Shown: positions 48,109 through 62,007, counted from the first letter of the stretch. The stretch is 64,000 nt of DNA from Grifola frondosa (GCA_001683735.1 LUGG01000011.1:186001-250000), one strand, 5' to 3'. Program-made: numbers and translations. The notes: generated from the sequence alone by a model not told the origin.

Positions 48109-50312
48109 CCTCCATGCAGTCGCGTCGCATCTCGAGCTAACGCGAAGCTACAGTTCGTCGCGAACTTATCTCCCAGCGATTTTCTCAAGGATGTGACTTT
48201 GCTCTTCATTACAAACACTGTCAAGACTCGAGCCGAGCTCGAATGATATCCGGTGCGAACTTATCAGTACGTCCGGGCCAAACTTTCCCCACATTTCTTC
48301 TCACTCTCATAACTCAACCACGCTTTCGACGTTGGGGTAACACATGCCTGACATTGCCTGTTGTTCTGGAGGTACCCAGTCGGAGAAACGGTGCCATCTA
48401 GTTCTCCACGACAGCCGTGGCCAGACTGGCCGGATAATCAAGTCTTATTCTCGCGATGGTATCAGCTCGGAGCATTTATCACAAGATTCCCGTCCTTCTG
48501 AAGTCCCATGCCACTAATCCGGTTTGGTCTGCTGATGTACGGTACTTGTGCTAGTATCATCAAACGTGCATATTACTGCTTCGTATCCTGTGCTCCCTCG
48601 ATGAATCATATGCACCCTCTCCAGCGACATGTTCTCGCGACAGCACGAGTTTCTGGGCACCAACCCTCGGTGACTCAAGATTTGATAAAAAATATTTTTG
48701 TGCTATGATACGGTTCCCCGGGTTAAACCAAAGGCAGTAATATGATCCCAAGACCATGCCCTACCCTAGAAGCCTCCCATGCCCAGTCTCCGCACTCATC
48801 AGCGTGCGAACGTTCTTTTTGTCACAGAAGGCCGCACTACATACTTCATAAGGTGAGATTGCGGGATGTGCGCGGCCCACTGTCAAACCTACCAAATCTA
48901 GATTATGGCCACAATGTCAATGTTCCCAATACAAAAATAGAGTTTCAGCGTTATCTCCAAATCTAAGATGGTTCATGGAGAGGGATGACCTTACCAACAG
49001 CCCGAACATATCCAAGGTATATATTGAAGTCATGCACTGCATGGTAATTAATATTCGCGTGCATGCGCAGGAGCATCGTAGCATTAGGAAGCTGACGAAT
49101 ATGGAAAACGTCCAACGAGGCCGATCGAGATTACAGAGTGGTGGCAAGGAAGTCATCATAACCGGGTGCAAATTGTGAATGCGGTTTCCAAGCCAGCGAT
49201 CTCTTACCGTACAGCGAGGGCGATGCAGCACCCACAAGTATACACAGCCCTCATTTTTCAGATTCCAATCCGTTCACATGCTCTGGAACAATGAGCGAAG
49301 TTGTCTTCGCTGGAGCGGAGATTGTCGCTGTAATATGATTGGATTAAATATCGCATTGACCACAAGGTGACTCTCACCACTTATGGGTCATGAATGTGAT
49401 TGTTATATCTGATGCAGTCTATTAGTAAAAATGTATGTCGGACGCAACAGTGAGACTTGAGATCCTGAGCCAGTGAACCATATGGTAAGAGCCCCTGAAA
49501 TTTACCATGCGAGGCATATTAGCTTCCGATCCGTTTGTGGACAAGTGAATGTTGTAAAATCCCCACATATCTTGACATCTCGGAGCTCCGGGAGACGAGT
49601 GACATGAGAAAGAGGTGAACATTGAAAGAGGAACTTGTGACCTGAACTATGCATAAAGTTCGGGGAAGAATACAAGCGAGCCGCTGGATTCGCAGCGCCT
49701 ATTTGCGGGTTCCATGCCGTAGTATTACAATTCAGTGCCTCCGCGCGCGCATTGCGGAACCACTCGGAGCAGAAGAATATAGCTGTCGGTTTTCATGACT
49801 GTGGCCACACTTTTATCATGGAGAGGTTGGGCCCGAAAATGTTTACACGGGGCGGCGACGATCATACGCCCGATCACGTTGTGATCGCATGATCTGTGGC
49901 TGACACTGCTACTTCACGCCATCGTGGCACTTGAAGTCGGTGTTGAACAACTTATCCGATGCAGTCATGCAGCTACCATCAGCCGCGCCGTCATGCGCCT
50001 CCTGTCGGACAACGGTAATCACAAACACCATCTGCATTGCTGGGATTGTTTTGCGATAGCGGCGGACTTGACCAGGAACGCACATTTAGCGTGGACATTA
50101 AAACCTTGAACGGTTCGTGAACTCTGTTTTTGCTTCTATGCAGAGCGTATGTAATATTTCCGTTCTATGCAACTTCCTCTTTGCGCGTGTCACATGGATA
50201 CTGTCGCGGTACTACGGACAGCGTGGTACATTGCAGATGGCTGCGGTCGATTCGCTTGTGATTTGCCGTGCAGATCAATCAGTAGGCCACAGGTAAGAGC
50301 AGGAGATGACGA
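48109..50312. other. 2.2 kb stretch without a supportable gene
   Basis: Short open frames on both strands have no motifs, no splice continuity and biased composition. I saw no tRNA, simple repeat or transposon end here. It is the longest apparently empty stretch in the window. Confidence 0.5.
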
Positions 50313-50320
50313 TATATAAG
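50313..50320 (+). promoter_or_regulatory. TATA box of the lipase gene
   Basis: TATATAAG located 118 bases before the lipase start codon, a plausible core promoter position. Confidence 0.5.
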
Positions 50321-50430
50321 GAGTTCGTTGATGTTGATTTCTCGTCGCCCCAGTCAACGGAAGGCACCTCGCTCTGGATCCTTGCAGACTCGTTGGTATC
50401 ACTGGCTTGATTCCATCCCGCGCAGCCGTC

Positions 50431-51680
50431 ATGCATTTCCTATCAACCGTCTTGCTTTGTACTGTACTGTCTAGTGCAGCTGGTGTCTTCGCTGCTCCTG
50501 CTCGGATATCCGTCCCCGTTCAGCGGGACCAGTCTGAGATCGAACGTCGCGACGGGGTCACCACGCTTTCATTATCTCAATTTGCGGCGTTTACTCCGTT
50601 CACCCAGTTTGCGAGAGCAGCGTACTGCGCCTCAAGCAAGATTACGAACTGGCAATGTGGTCGTACGTTTTTAGCCGGTCTGTTGGTTATTGCAATGAGA
50701 CTGACATGTGTCAATAGAGGCGTGCGACGCCCTACCGGGATTCCAGCCTACCTTGACTGGTGGCGATGGGAACGCGGTGCAACTGTGTATGTGCTTTACT
50801 GTAATTATTAAAATTATGAACATCTTTAACGACCGACACGAACGTTGTTCAGTCTTTGTTGGGTACTGGCCTGCCGACAACGCTGTGGTCGTTGCTCATC
50901 AAGGCACAGATCCAACTGCACTGTATGTCAATCCATCTCTCAGATTGTGATCCGTTTTGCGTATACTGATGGTCGTTAAATGATAGGCTCTCTGATTTGA
51001 CGGATATCGAAATTCCATTAAAGAATCTCGATGCAACCCTCTTTCCAGGCGTATCATCAAGTGTCGAGGTCCACGAAGGATTTGCTAATGAGCACGCCCA
51101 GACTGCTTCTACAATCTTGACGGAGACGAAGAGGCTTATCCAGGTGAATGGAGCCACAACCGTGATGCTGGTTAGTCGTACACTTTTCTTCTTGAGACGA
51201 AGATTCTGATCATCATCGCAGGTCGGACATTCTCTGGGAGGTGCTCTGGCTGAGCTGGACGCCCTCTTTATGACTTTGAACCTTCCCTCCAGCATTCACG
51301 TGAAAGCGGTCACCTATGGCACTCCGCGTGTCGGGAATCCAGCGTTCGCGAGTTTATTCGATTCAGAGGTATTTTTGGCCGCGAGTTCCCATACACAATC
51401 AACATTAACGTGACTGAAAATGCAGGTCCCAGATTTTGTCCGGATAAATAATGAAAGCGATCTAATCCCAATCGTTCCGGGCCGCTTCTTGGGCTTCCAA
51501 CACCCTCATGGAGAAACTCATATTGTGTCTGAAGGAGATGTGGTATCGTGCCCTGGTGATGACGATGCCACAGATTCGCAGTGCACGATTCAAACTGTTC
51601 CCAATGTATTTGACGGTGACATCCTCGACCACTTAGGTCCGTACGGTGGGATTTTCATTGGGACCATCTTCTGTACTTAA
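50431..51680 (+). CDS. secreted class 3 lipase
   Basis: Extracellular triacylglycerol lipase-like serine esterase (alpha/beta hydrolase, Rhizomucor miehei type). MHFLSTVLLCTVLSSAAGVF is a signal peptide ending near AAP, followed by a probable propeptide with an ERR site. The mature part reads FTPFTQFARAAYC, LPGFQPTLTGGDGNAV, YWPADNAVVVAHQGTDP, LDATLFPGVSSSVEVHEGF and the nucleophile elbow VGHSLGGALAELDAL. It continues VKAVTYGTPRVGNPAFA, RINNESDLIPIVP (catalytic Asp) and GFQHPHGETHI (candidate His region). Five short introns, all GT-AG, keep frame to TAA at 51678. A methionine 24 bases upstream is possible but would precede the signal core with a polar stretch. Confidence 0.87.
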
Positions 51681-51774
51681 TAGCGGCTGCTTGTGGTGAT
51701 CACGAATGTTAATGTAGGTTATACAACTCGTGGAAAATAAAAGTCAAATTCAAAATTATTCAACATTCTTAAGA

Positions 51775-51868
51775 TTCGGATACGGGGAATCGAACCCCGG
51801 GCTATCGCGAATATGCACGTGACCTTTACGATGAGAGGCGATAATGTTAGCCACTACACCATATCCGA
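51775..51868 (-). tRNA. trnE-CUC: tRNA-Glu (CUC) with a 22-nt intron
   Basis: The minus strand folds as a tRNA. The acceptor stem pairs TCGGATA with TATCCGA, the D-arm contains GTAGTGGCTAA, the T-arm is CGGGG-TTCGATT-CCCCG, and the box B-like GGTTCGATTCC is intact. The anticodon stem ATCGC pairs with GCGAT only if bases 51810-51831 are removed. They lie directly after CTCTCA, that is one base 3' of the anticodon CTC, which is the canonical position of eukaryotic tRNA introns. Box A-like sequence is present in the D-arm. It sits between the lipase 3' end and the SNIP1-like gene. Confidence 0.85.
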
Positions 51869-51974
51869 ATGTAAATTAGCCTTTTTTTTAATATACATAT
51901 GTATCCTCTTGACGTTGAAGAACCGCTCACACTGGACACAGCACACAGAGACGCACAGCTGTCTTCCAGGATCC

Positions 51975-53098
51975 ATGGCAAGATATTCTCGCGGACCCAG
52001 TGGCGACACAAATCCAACCCAGGACCGTTTTGACAGGGACTACCCAAGACGGCGAGAATACGAGCGAGAAGACAGGAAGAGGGACGAAGGAACAAGACGA
52101 CCGGGATACGAAAGCCGTGACCGCGAAGAACCCTCGCACAGCAGGGATATAGATAACCACGATCGCGACAGACGGGACAGGGATAGGCAGCCAGAGCGCG
52201 GGCGTGACCGCGACGATGACCGACGGCGAGATCGCGACGACGACAGACCGAGAGACCGTGACAGGGACAGGGAGAGGGAAAGTCGTGCTGGCCCCTCACG
52301 TCGCTCCGTATCACCGCGCCCACGCTCTACCAAGCCCTCCTCGCGGTCGCAGTCGGGAGAGGCATCCGCAGAGGATAAGACGAAACCCAACTTCGCACCA
52401 TCCGGCCTGCTCGCAGCCGCCACCAAGACCGTGAAGCATGGAGACGGGACGAGTACGGTGTTGAAATACCACGAACCACCTGAGGCACGAAAACCTGTAG
52501 TGGGCTGGCGACTGTATGTATTCAAGGGGAAGGAGCAGGTTGGTGAGTGACGTTCGCAGTACCATGACGGGCGGATGCTGACGAACTTGCGATGTTCTCG
52601 TGACGGGTAGACTTGTTGCATATACAAAGACAGAGCGCGTATCTCATTGGCAGAGATCGAGCAGTGGTCGATGTCGCTATTGACCATCCCTCTTGCTCCA
52701 AGCAGCATGCTGTTATTCAATGTGAGCATGCTGCCTTATTGTACACCCTCTCGTGTTCGAAGACTCATTGAAATCCAGATCGTCAGGTACCCGAAAAGAA
52801 TGAGTTCGGGGACGTGAAGAATGCAATAAAGTCAGTCTATCTTGTTCCACTCTTCTACACAACCCGTTCACGTTGGCGCTTATACAGGCCGTTCATCATC
52901 GACCTCGAATCTACCAATGGAACGTTCGTCAACGATGAGGCGATTCCGACATCACGGTATTTCGAGCTAAAACCAGGCGATGGTATGTTTGTCTTGCAAC
53001 ATTTGTTCTCACATCAGCATCGCTCACACAGCTCACCAGTGATCAAGTTCGGCGAGTCCGCACGTGAATATGTGCTGTTGCATGACGAGTCTACATGA
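51975..53098 (+). CDS. FHA-domain splicing factor, SNIP1/Pml1-like
   Basis: Nuclear protein related to human SNIP1 and yeast Pml1, the FHA subunit of the RES pre-mRNA retention and splicing complex. A long Arg/Asp/Glu-rich N-terminus (repeated RDRD and RDDD strings) precedes KHGDGTSTVLKYHEPPEA and WRLYVFKGKEQV. The FHA domain follows: HIQRQSAYLIGRDR, VDVAIDHPSCSKQHAVIQYR and LESTNGTFVND, with the phosphothreonine-binding GR, S..H and NG elements. It ends KFGESAREYVLLHDEST. Splicing of four introns keeps frame. The last acceptor is placed after CTCACCAG to restore KFGES. A small upstream frame exists but MARYSRG is the natural start. Confidence 0.87.
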
Positions 53099-53718
53099 GA
53101 TCAATGTGATACTCATCATAAGGAGTGTCTATGTTCCGTTGGGTGGTTGTCCGGCTGCCGATGGGTAGTGGTAACATTTGAGTGGTTATCGTTCGCGTAT
53201 GTAAATATAATGCTGGTCGACTGCATTCTCTGATACTATATTCCAGTGTGGTCGCCAACAGGTGGTTATTGCTTGAGATTGTTTGTCTAACTTGAGTGGC
53301 GAAATGGGACTCCGAGCACTGCTCATTGGTATACTGTAAGAAGATGTAGCATAGTTTTCTGTTGGCGAATTTTGAAATGACGGCTTAAAGTTCTCATCTT
53401 CTTCATTGTGTGGAACGGAGAACCTATGTTAACCATCCTCACTGATGCTCAGTGTTCGGTGTGTGGCTGTGGCTGTGCCACAAACCGTGTTTGAACTTCT
53501 TTGGTTTTATGGGTCCCTCCTTGCCGATCGACCAACTCCTCCCAGAATCGTCATCGTTTTGCTTACCTCAAATTTTCGCGGCTACTGCTAGCTAGCGGCG
53601 ATGGAGCTTCTATGTGCTACATTAAATGCTGTAAAGTTGCGATCAGTGAGCACTTGAGTCCTCAGCATGACAACCAGCATGGCACTGATTCTTCGACTTT
53701 GATCAGAAACGTTTTTAC
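53099..53718. other. intergenic stretch
   Basis: Downstream of the SNIP1-like gene and upstream of the next plus-strand gene. No supported feature. Confidence 0.45.
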
Positions 53719-54419
53719 ATGGACCAGTATGGTCATCTTTCAACGCTACACTACAAAGCTCGCAACTTCATGCTTGCTATCTTGGATGCCGAAAAACCTT
53801 TACGAACGCTATTCCATCTCTTCTTCCCAATACCCTGGAAGTTTCGTGTTCCAAACGATACACCCGAACCTGCTGCATTTCTCGCCGACAGCGACCTCTG
53901 CGTGCGGCGTCTCTGTGCCCAGCAAGTACCATATCTTCGCACCACCAGACTCTTCCAGTTTCGTGACACCCCACTGCGCTCCTTGTACCGTCTCTACGAG
54001 CAGATATGCGCCGAAGAGACCTTTGAGATGACATATGAACCGAGTACTTCTACTATCGCCAACCGGACTGGCGTTTGGAGGAAATCCCTGATCCCAAAGA
54101 CCCCAATCCACTTCGATAAGCTGTACTCGCCGCTTTGACAGAGGACATGGCGAAGGCGTTTAACTATCGCTTGGACATGGGGCTCAGACGGCAGGACAAC
54201 GGGATCCAGGCGCGGAGGGAGCGTGCTCGTCACAAGGCGAGAGACCCAGCAAGCATGCTGATTGAGGCGGCGAAGTTGCACGAACGCCCGCCTGCGTGGG
54301 CTGCTCGTGTTCCTGCTGTGCCGGAGTTTTGCCGGAAGCGCGATGGTAAACTCATTCCTGGCTCGTCGTTTGGGAAACGGAATATCATTGCGGACAGCTC
54401 TCATTTGATGTCGGTATAG
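53719..54419 (+). CDS. conserved hypothetical protein
   Basis: Starts MDQYGHLSTLHYKARN and runs through FHLFFPIPWKFRVPND, RTTRLFQFRDTPLRSLYRLY and WRKSLIPKTPIHFDKLYSPL. One base later, in another frame, it continues TEDMAKAFNYRLDMGLRRQ, RRERARHKARDPASMLIEAA and FCRKRDGKLIPGSSFGKRN to TAG. The two parts read as one protein if the T run at 54132-54138 is one base short. Basic, without signal peptide or membrane segment. The IHFDKLYSPL-to-RLDMG stretch appears conserved to my eye, but I cannot name a family. Confidence 0.5.
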
Positions 54420-54485
54420 GCGGTAAGCACATCGCAACAGCTTACATATGCGATAAACCCTTATTGTATAGAAGGTCTTCCAGAC

Positions 54486-55216
54486 TCAGCTCGTGAGATC
54501 AAGCCCAGCATCTCCAAAAGCATTCTCGTATTCGGTCTGCGTGAAGTTGAACATTGAACTCATCATGGTAGATGAGAACATGGATTCGCATGGCACCTTA
54601 ACCAGCATTAGGGCCTCATCCAAGATCACCTCCTCAGAAAACGGGTACCAAGAGAATATCTCCCGGATGGCATCCGCCACATCTTCTACCCTCAACTCGA
54701 TCAACCGTCCATATGTGACGTTATCCTTCTGAGCTTCATATGAAGCTGAAAGTGCCACAGCGCGATGACGAGCCGCAAGGCCTGCGTCTCGTGCAGGAGC
54801 ACATTGCCCTTCTCTCGCTTCCTGCGCCACAGTCGCGAAGGCCGGATCTGCCGTCGATGATGGAAGCCAACAGACGAGTTGAACCACGCCTCCGTTTGGT
54901 TCCAATGCATACGCCTGGTGACTTCTTGTCCGAGATCGGCAAGGAGGCTCTTGGTGGCGCTATCTTCGTGATAGTAGTTGATATCCTCGAGTGGCGAGTC
55001 TGTTGTGGAAGCACAGGTCAGGGATAGTGCCCCCGATCACAAGCGAGTGACTGGTAGTTCTATATGTCTATCAGGACTCGCAGCAGACGGGAGTCGCTGA
55101 GAAAATATATCGAGGCCTAGGAACGATGTCGAATACCGTGGGCGAATCGCGAGAGCAGTAGCTTTACCGCGCCGGATCTTGTCTTCATCATACTTCTCCT
55201 TTGGCTGTTGGACCAT
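54486..55216 (-). CDS. conserved hypothetical protein
   Basis: First exon MVQQPKEKYDEDKIRRGKAT and IRPRYSTSFLGLDIFSQR (about 55080-55216). A second exon reads SPLEDINYYHEDSATKSLLA and DLGQEVTRRMHWNQTEAW, and then in a shifted frame VVQLVCWLPSSTADPAFATV, QKDNVTYGRLIELRVEDVAD, AIREIFSWYPFSEEVILDEA and PCESMFSSTMMSSMFNF. It ends DAGLDLTS and TGA. The helical, acidic sequence has no motif I can assign. One base is out of step near 54890. Tail-to-tail with the preceding plus-strand gene, only 66 bases apart. Confidence 0.5.
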
Positions 55217-55423
55217 CGTTGCGCTTCACACTGGAGGGGATGGACTCGGTGAAGTAATATCAGTGCTGGTAGTTATTGAGCGATTGAGAGAATGGGCTGA
55301 TTCTCCCATGAATAAAGGTACATTTTATTGATATCATTATGTTTTAGGTCAAATGACTAGTTTCCAATTTTACAACTAATCTCTGACTGTTCTGAAATCT
55401 ACACGACTTCGAGGAGGCGTTGC

Positions 55424-55878
55424 CTAGTGAGGAACGAGCATGTCTGAGTTCTGAATCGAGAGGTTTAGCACATCCATGCAGTTGAGTATTATTGTGATCG
55501 GGGGGTCGCTGTTGTCGATCAATACGTCGGGAAGCAGGGTGTTGCGCTGGGTTGACGCGCGGGGAGGATGGGGAATAGAGGATGGGTTGAGTGGTGTGAA
55601 AGATGATGGGGATAGAGGGGAAGGCTTGGAAGCACTAGGCTTGCTAGAGGCAGCCTTCTGCGTTGTAACCTTCCGAGGTACACGGCAGAAGGCCGGACAA
55701 CGGGAGCATGACGAGGGGCGGTTGAAGAAGTTGATGGGGAAGAAGCAGAGTCAGTCGAAGAAAATGAAAGGAGGGATGACAGGGAAGGAGTGATTGGTGA
55801 ATGGGTGGAATCACTCAGATTGCAATCCCGCGTCGCGACGAATATTGAGTGTTGGATGGATTGGAGACATCGGTTCAC
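55424..55878 (-). CDS. Ser/Pro-rich hypothetical protein
   Basis: Begins MNRCLQSIQHSIFVATRDCN and is rich in Ser and Pro (SSTDSASSPSTSS). About halfway, a one-base frame change leads to VTTQKAASSKPSASKPSPLS, PPRASTQRNTLLPDVLIDN and DPPITIILNCMDVLNLSIQN before TAG at 55424. The acceptable codon character on both sides of the shift argues for a real gene. Low complexity makes family assignment impossible. It could be an exon of a larger gene. Confidence 0.35.
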
Positions 55879-57009
55879 GTAGCTCCGAGATGCATTTAGC
55901 GGGGGGACTGAATTATCGAAGTGTGAGATGAATTATTGCGGAAAATGAGCACGAAATAGTACCTTGTAGATGATGGTGGGAGGAATGAAGCCTTAGAGTA
56001 TTGGTAGTGTGCACACTCGGGCTCCCTCTACTCAGCTGTCGCAGCGTATCAGCATTCGACTAGGGAGTATGGGCAGTTTCTAGGATAGCCTGTCAACGAT
56101 GGATTAATGACTAGCCAATGCCATCGATCCGTGGGAATGCATACTGGATTTGAACAAGGGTTGACTTGAGTTTGCGGAGAGAGGTGAGGAATGATGAGCG
56201 AGCATGGGACCATTGGTCTCTGATGCCGCAGCAGACGATGATAATGAGATTCTTGAACGACCAGCTGGGGGTGAGATGAGGGAATGGGTGATGTTGGTAA
56301 GACTGCGGAGACATTGCAGATATTTATACTGTGCAGACAATGGCACGCAGGGCCTGTGGCGCACCCGGGAAAAATTAAAAGTCATCAGGTGTGCTTTGGC
56401 GAAAAAAGAGCACCCAACGGCGCGCCACAAATGTTCGCTGAGAATCGATCACTCACATCTACTTGGCATGGAAACGGTGAGCTTATGTGATTGTTAGGCC
56501 CTGCGATCGAGGGCAGGAATAATGGCACAGATTTTCTCGTGCCATGAACTTGGCTTATGTTGAAAAGGCAACAAAGCCAATATATCTGACGCGAATGCGA
56601 CCGCCAACTCATCATCTTGAAATCCATCCCGGACGATTCGTCGCACATATAGATGGTTCCTATCATCCTGCTTTGTTCGAGATAACTTGTCGAAGATCGC
56701 GAGTGAGCAAGAGAACTAAACAGATGCAATCAGAAGCCATACCTTACGGCGACCACGACCAATGGATTCAATCTCATAGAGCTCGAAGTTGAGTAAGTTC
56801 AACACCGCGAAATGGATGCAGTTCGCACACACAATGAGCAACCGGCGACGGAGTCAAGAGGCAGTAACCTCCTGGTAGAATTACGGGAACCAGCTGTATA
56901 ACAGGAATACACGGATGGACAAAACGATACAGAGTCATCGGACTATGGATACAAAGCATCCGGCCGGTTTACGAGTGAAATATGTGAGAGTGAACGCAAG
57001 TGGGAGATT
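55879..57009. other. intergenic stretch
   Basis: About 1.1 kb. Minus-strand frames of around 60-115 codons occur but show no domain or splice continuity. Nothing assigned. Confidence 0.4.
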
Positions 57010-58754
<1,745 letters not shown>

Positions 58755-59115
58755 CAAACGAACTTCGCAAAGGGAACCAGACAAGTACTTGCACCAAGAC
58801 CCGCTTGCAGCCGAGTAGAGTAATAATCTATCCAGTAAAGAACGATGCCAAAGTAGTGAATGTGAGCGCGAGAGAGGGATGCTACAGCCACAGAGGTGGT
58901 CGGAGTCGCACGCGGATCACGATGCCAATGGACATTAGGGCAGGCTTTTTCGCGTTCCCATCGTGTCGAAGTCCAGCCTCCCACCGACGTTAGTACACCG
59001 TTAGCCGCCACCACTCCCTTCTCCTTCTATCTCCTTCATACCCTGCAGTCTATTACAACCTCCTTGCCGCCATGCCTGCTCGCCATTACTCCAAATTCAT
59101 CCCACTAGCCTCTCC
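58755..59115. other. short divergent intergenic region
   Basis: Separates the peroxidase start (minus) from the MYND gene (plus). A CT-rich stretch precedes the plus-strand start. No other feature. Confidence 0.45.
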
Positions 59116-60386
59116 ATGAGCGAGCTCGTCTGCCAGAAGCTCGACAACGATGCTACAGACATGCTAATCGACAAGTGGCTTGAACGGCCTCACCGCCCGA
59201 TACATACTATGAATGGTTCCAGCGCGTCCGAGAGCGCAAGCACGATGCTCACGTCAGTGCTCGTAGGGAGCAGATCCTCCTCTGGAACAAAGGCACGTTT
59301 GTCCCCGAGAACATATTCACCCGCACCGTCGACACTGGACGTCTCATTCCTCTCGATCGCACATGGGTCACGCACGTCTATCATCATCGCTCAATGAAGA
59401 GACTCACATGATGCCTGTGATTTTTAGCATGGTGCGTGTGCTTCGCCCGCTAATTTGTTTTGTCCTTAATGAGCACCTTCGTAGCTTCCAGAACTTATGC
59501 TCCTCAGAGGCATGCACGACCGTGGTTGTGATGATGTGTATGTCATCGTCACGGACCTTAAGCGTCAGGAGATGGACCAGGTGACGGAGAGTACTTTCAA
59601 TATGTGTGCCGACACACAGCTGCTGGCTCGTGTAAACCGAGCGTGGAGCAGAAGATAAATCATGACTGTTCGTACACTCCCTATTCTTCACTGGTGATCA
59701 CATTTTCTCAATCGAAGTTCACGTAGATATCCAATTAACCCATACACTTGATCGCCAACGCCGGACTCCATGTTTTCCGCAAATCGACCTCACTCTACGA
59801 GCCATCCTATATGAGAAGCGACGCCATTTATAGTCCTCTTTTCGCATCAAACATGTCCTACTCCCAGATCTTTTGCGAACTCCCTCTTCGTCCCTTCTAA
59901 AGATGTCTACCACGATTTCCCCAGCGGCTGCCCAATCCCGGATGTACCGACAACTGCTGCGAACTGATCCGGTTCCCAAAGCTAGGCCTCGAGAGTGCAT
60001 CAGTACTCTGCACGAAGAAGAAGGTGCGGTACCAATACGGGCGGCGAGCGCGGCCGAAGGAGATGTGCAACTGGATCGACTGCCATATCTGCTTCACAGA
60101 TGACCCAGTGCGTGAGGGGAACAGTGAGACAGGTAGCAGCGAAGGGAGCGAGGGGAGCGTAGACGATTCTCAGGCACCGAAGTTCGCGGGCTTCGTGTGC
60201 AGCCGATGCAAGTTGGTGAAGTACTGCTCCGCAGAGCACCAGAGGCAAGATTGGGACGAGCATCGACGAGTATGCATCAAGCCCCGGTGGAGTAGTTGTG
60301 TCTGGCACGCATGGACGATTCTTGTTGATATCCTCCGCGCAACCGATAATTATGCTGTCATATTTGTAGCATTATCGGCTTTTTGA
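59116..60386 (+). CDS. MYND-type zinc-finger protein (one gene model, exon frames uncertain)
   Basis: The segments read as one basidiomycete MYND protein: MSELVCQKLDNDATDMLIDK, TYYEWFQRVRERKHDAHVSA, ILLWNKGTFVPENIFTRTVD, LPELMLLRGMHDRGCDDVYV, MCADTQLLARVNRAW, GDHIFSIEVHVDIQLTHTLD, DLTLRAILYEKRRHL, DVYHDFPSGCPIPDV, RFPKLGLESASVLCTKKKV. The C-terminal zinc finger is CHIC, then FVCSRCKLVKYCSAEHQRQD, W and HRRVC. MYND fingers mediate protein contacts. Several joins require single-base corrections, for example a C run at about 59194. Two separate genes, with a stop near 59658, are an alternative. Function unknown. Confidence 0.5.
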
Positions 60387-60556
60387 GCCTTCTGCGACGA
60401 GCCTCATGACATGTATACACGAACTCGATTTCTACGTAGGCTTCACCAGAAACCTGTTCGATTCGCAAATTGAGACGGTCTAGCACTCCCCAGTTGAGTC
60501 GATGGCTGTATGATGTCAGTCTTCGAGAATAGATCCCTGCTTGACCTTCGACCACC

Positions 60557-61633
60557 ATGTCGATGCATACTTGACCGCAAAGCTTGCACAACAAGTGAAT
60601 TACAATTCTCCGCTGTGGGATAAGCATCTGAATTGTTGGCGCCGGATAGATTGATGAAGAGCTTATGAGCTCCGCAGGCGCATTTAGCCTCGACCAGGTG
60701 CGCTCATATTTGCTTCAGCACAAGAGATGTACTCAGAAAACCTACGTATATACTGCTTCGACTGTAGTTGATGGAGCTGGCGGGGCTCGCATGCGCGCAG
60801 ACCCTCGCAACGGTTTACAGTACGGAAAAGTACCCGCGAGTGCTCGTGTGTTGTGGACCGGGGAACCAAGGCGGAGACGGGCTCGTTGCTGCTAGACATC
60901 TCGGTATGTGTGCATGGACTCGTCTCTGGCATGAGCATATCGACACCGATTTCTCAGGAATGTTCGGATACAAGCCGACTATCTGGATGCCCAAGGTAGG
61001 CTGCGACCTGCACTGTCTTTAAACAAACCGCGCTTAGCTGCCCGCGCAACCAGCCGGATCCAAGGAGATCTACAGAGTAAGTTGTTGATCCTTCTTGATG
61101 TCGTGCTGACCATGCTGAGATCTCCGTACTTCCTAGCGCCTCAAATTCCAATGCGACAACTGCAATATCCAGACGCTTGCCCCCTCCGCAGACTCATCCT
61201 CCCTGCGCGATGTCCTTGCGCGCTCGGACGTGATCCTCGACGCCATCTTTGGCTTCTCCTTCCAGCGCCCGTCGCGGCCCCGTTCGACACCGCCCTCCCG
61301 CTGCTCACGCGTCCGGCCTGCCCATCGTTTCTGTGGATATCCCGTCCGGGTGGGACGTCGAGCCGGAAACGCCCAGGGCGTCGGGCTGGAGCCGGACGTA
61401 CTTGTCAGTCTCACCGCGCCCAAAGAGGGCGTGAGATGCTTCAAGGGACGCCACTTCCTCGGCGGGCGGTTCGTCTCCAAGTGCGCACGCGTGACTATTC
61501 TCAACATCCGTACTGACATACCTTTAGGGTGATGGAAGAGAAGCACCAACTGAAATTACCGGCGTACCCTGGCTTTTCACAAATCGTCGAACTGCCGAGG
61601 GTGGCGGAAGAGGAGGGATCGCAGAAGCTGTAA
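60557..61633 (+). CDS. NNR1: NAD(P)H-hydrate epimerase (YjeF_N domain)
   Basis: Metabolite-repair enzyme that epimerises damaged NADHX and NADPHX, usually mitochondrial and/or cytosolic. Exons read [60 protein letters not shown] (nucleotide-binding GPGNQGGDG), [17 protein letters not shown] and [11 protein letters not shown]. They continue [15 protein letters not shown] (catalytic Asp region), [36 protein letters not shown] and [10 protein letters not shown], and finish [16 protein letters not shown]. Single-base gaps occur at the start codon region and at C/G runs in 61260-61390. These are likely consensus errors because all conserved segments are retained. A possible extra exon after GTAAGT at 61631 cannot be excluded. 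Confidence 0.84.
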
Positions 61634-62007
61634 GTGACAGACACTGTTTCAATAGGACATTATGTATGTACAGACTGTTACAAATTATACTGCAAGAATG
61701 AAAGAAACCATGGAAGATGGGTATGCACGGTAGAGAGGTATAAAGGGGAGAATTATATGGCACAGCGTCTCTACTCGCAAGCGAGTCCAGGTGTAAATAG
61801 TAAATCAGAAGGCATGAGGCATAGAGGCATACAGCGTGCATACAACGGGAAAGGTTGAGGAGAGAGTTACCGAGAGAAAGACCGAAGCGAATAAACAGAG
61901 ACATCTAACGAATGGAAATCTGTCATCAGGCGAGAAGGTTCCGGTTCACAAGAGAGATACGCACCGTAAGGTCATCACATAATTCCATTCGTAGCGCATC
62001 CCACCGT
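61634..62007. other. intergenic stretch between convergent genes
   Basis: Tail-to-tail region of the epimerase and C2H2 genes, no supported feature. Confidence 0.45.

Noticed and set aside
51800..51845. Intronless fold of the tRNA with a stem TTACG/CGTAA
   Set aside because: It requires an unpaired extra T and leaves the T-arm too far away. The intron-containing fold pairs perfectly.
51847..51974. Longer N-terminus for the SNIP1-like gene starting at 51813
   Set aside because: It would run through the tRNA-Glu gene on the opposite strand and an AT-rich stretch. MARYSRG at 51975 begins the typical Arg-rich region.
60358..60627. 89-codon minus-strand open frame upstream of the epimerase gene
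   Set aside because: It overlaps the first exon of the epimerase on the other strand (YLTAKLAQQ), has no motif and no splice context. Its coding-like look is probably a shadow.
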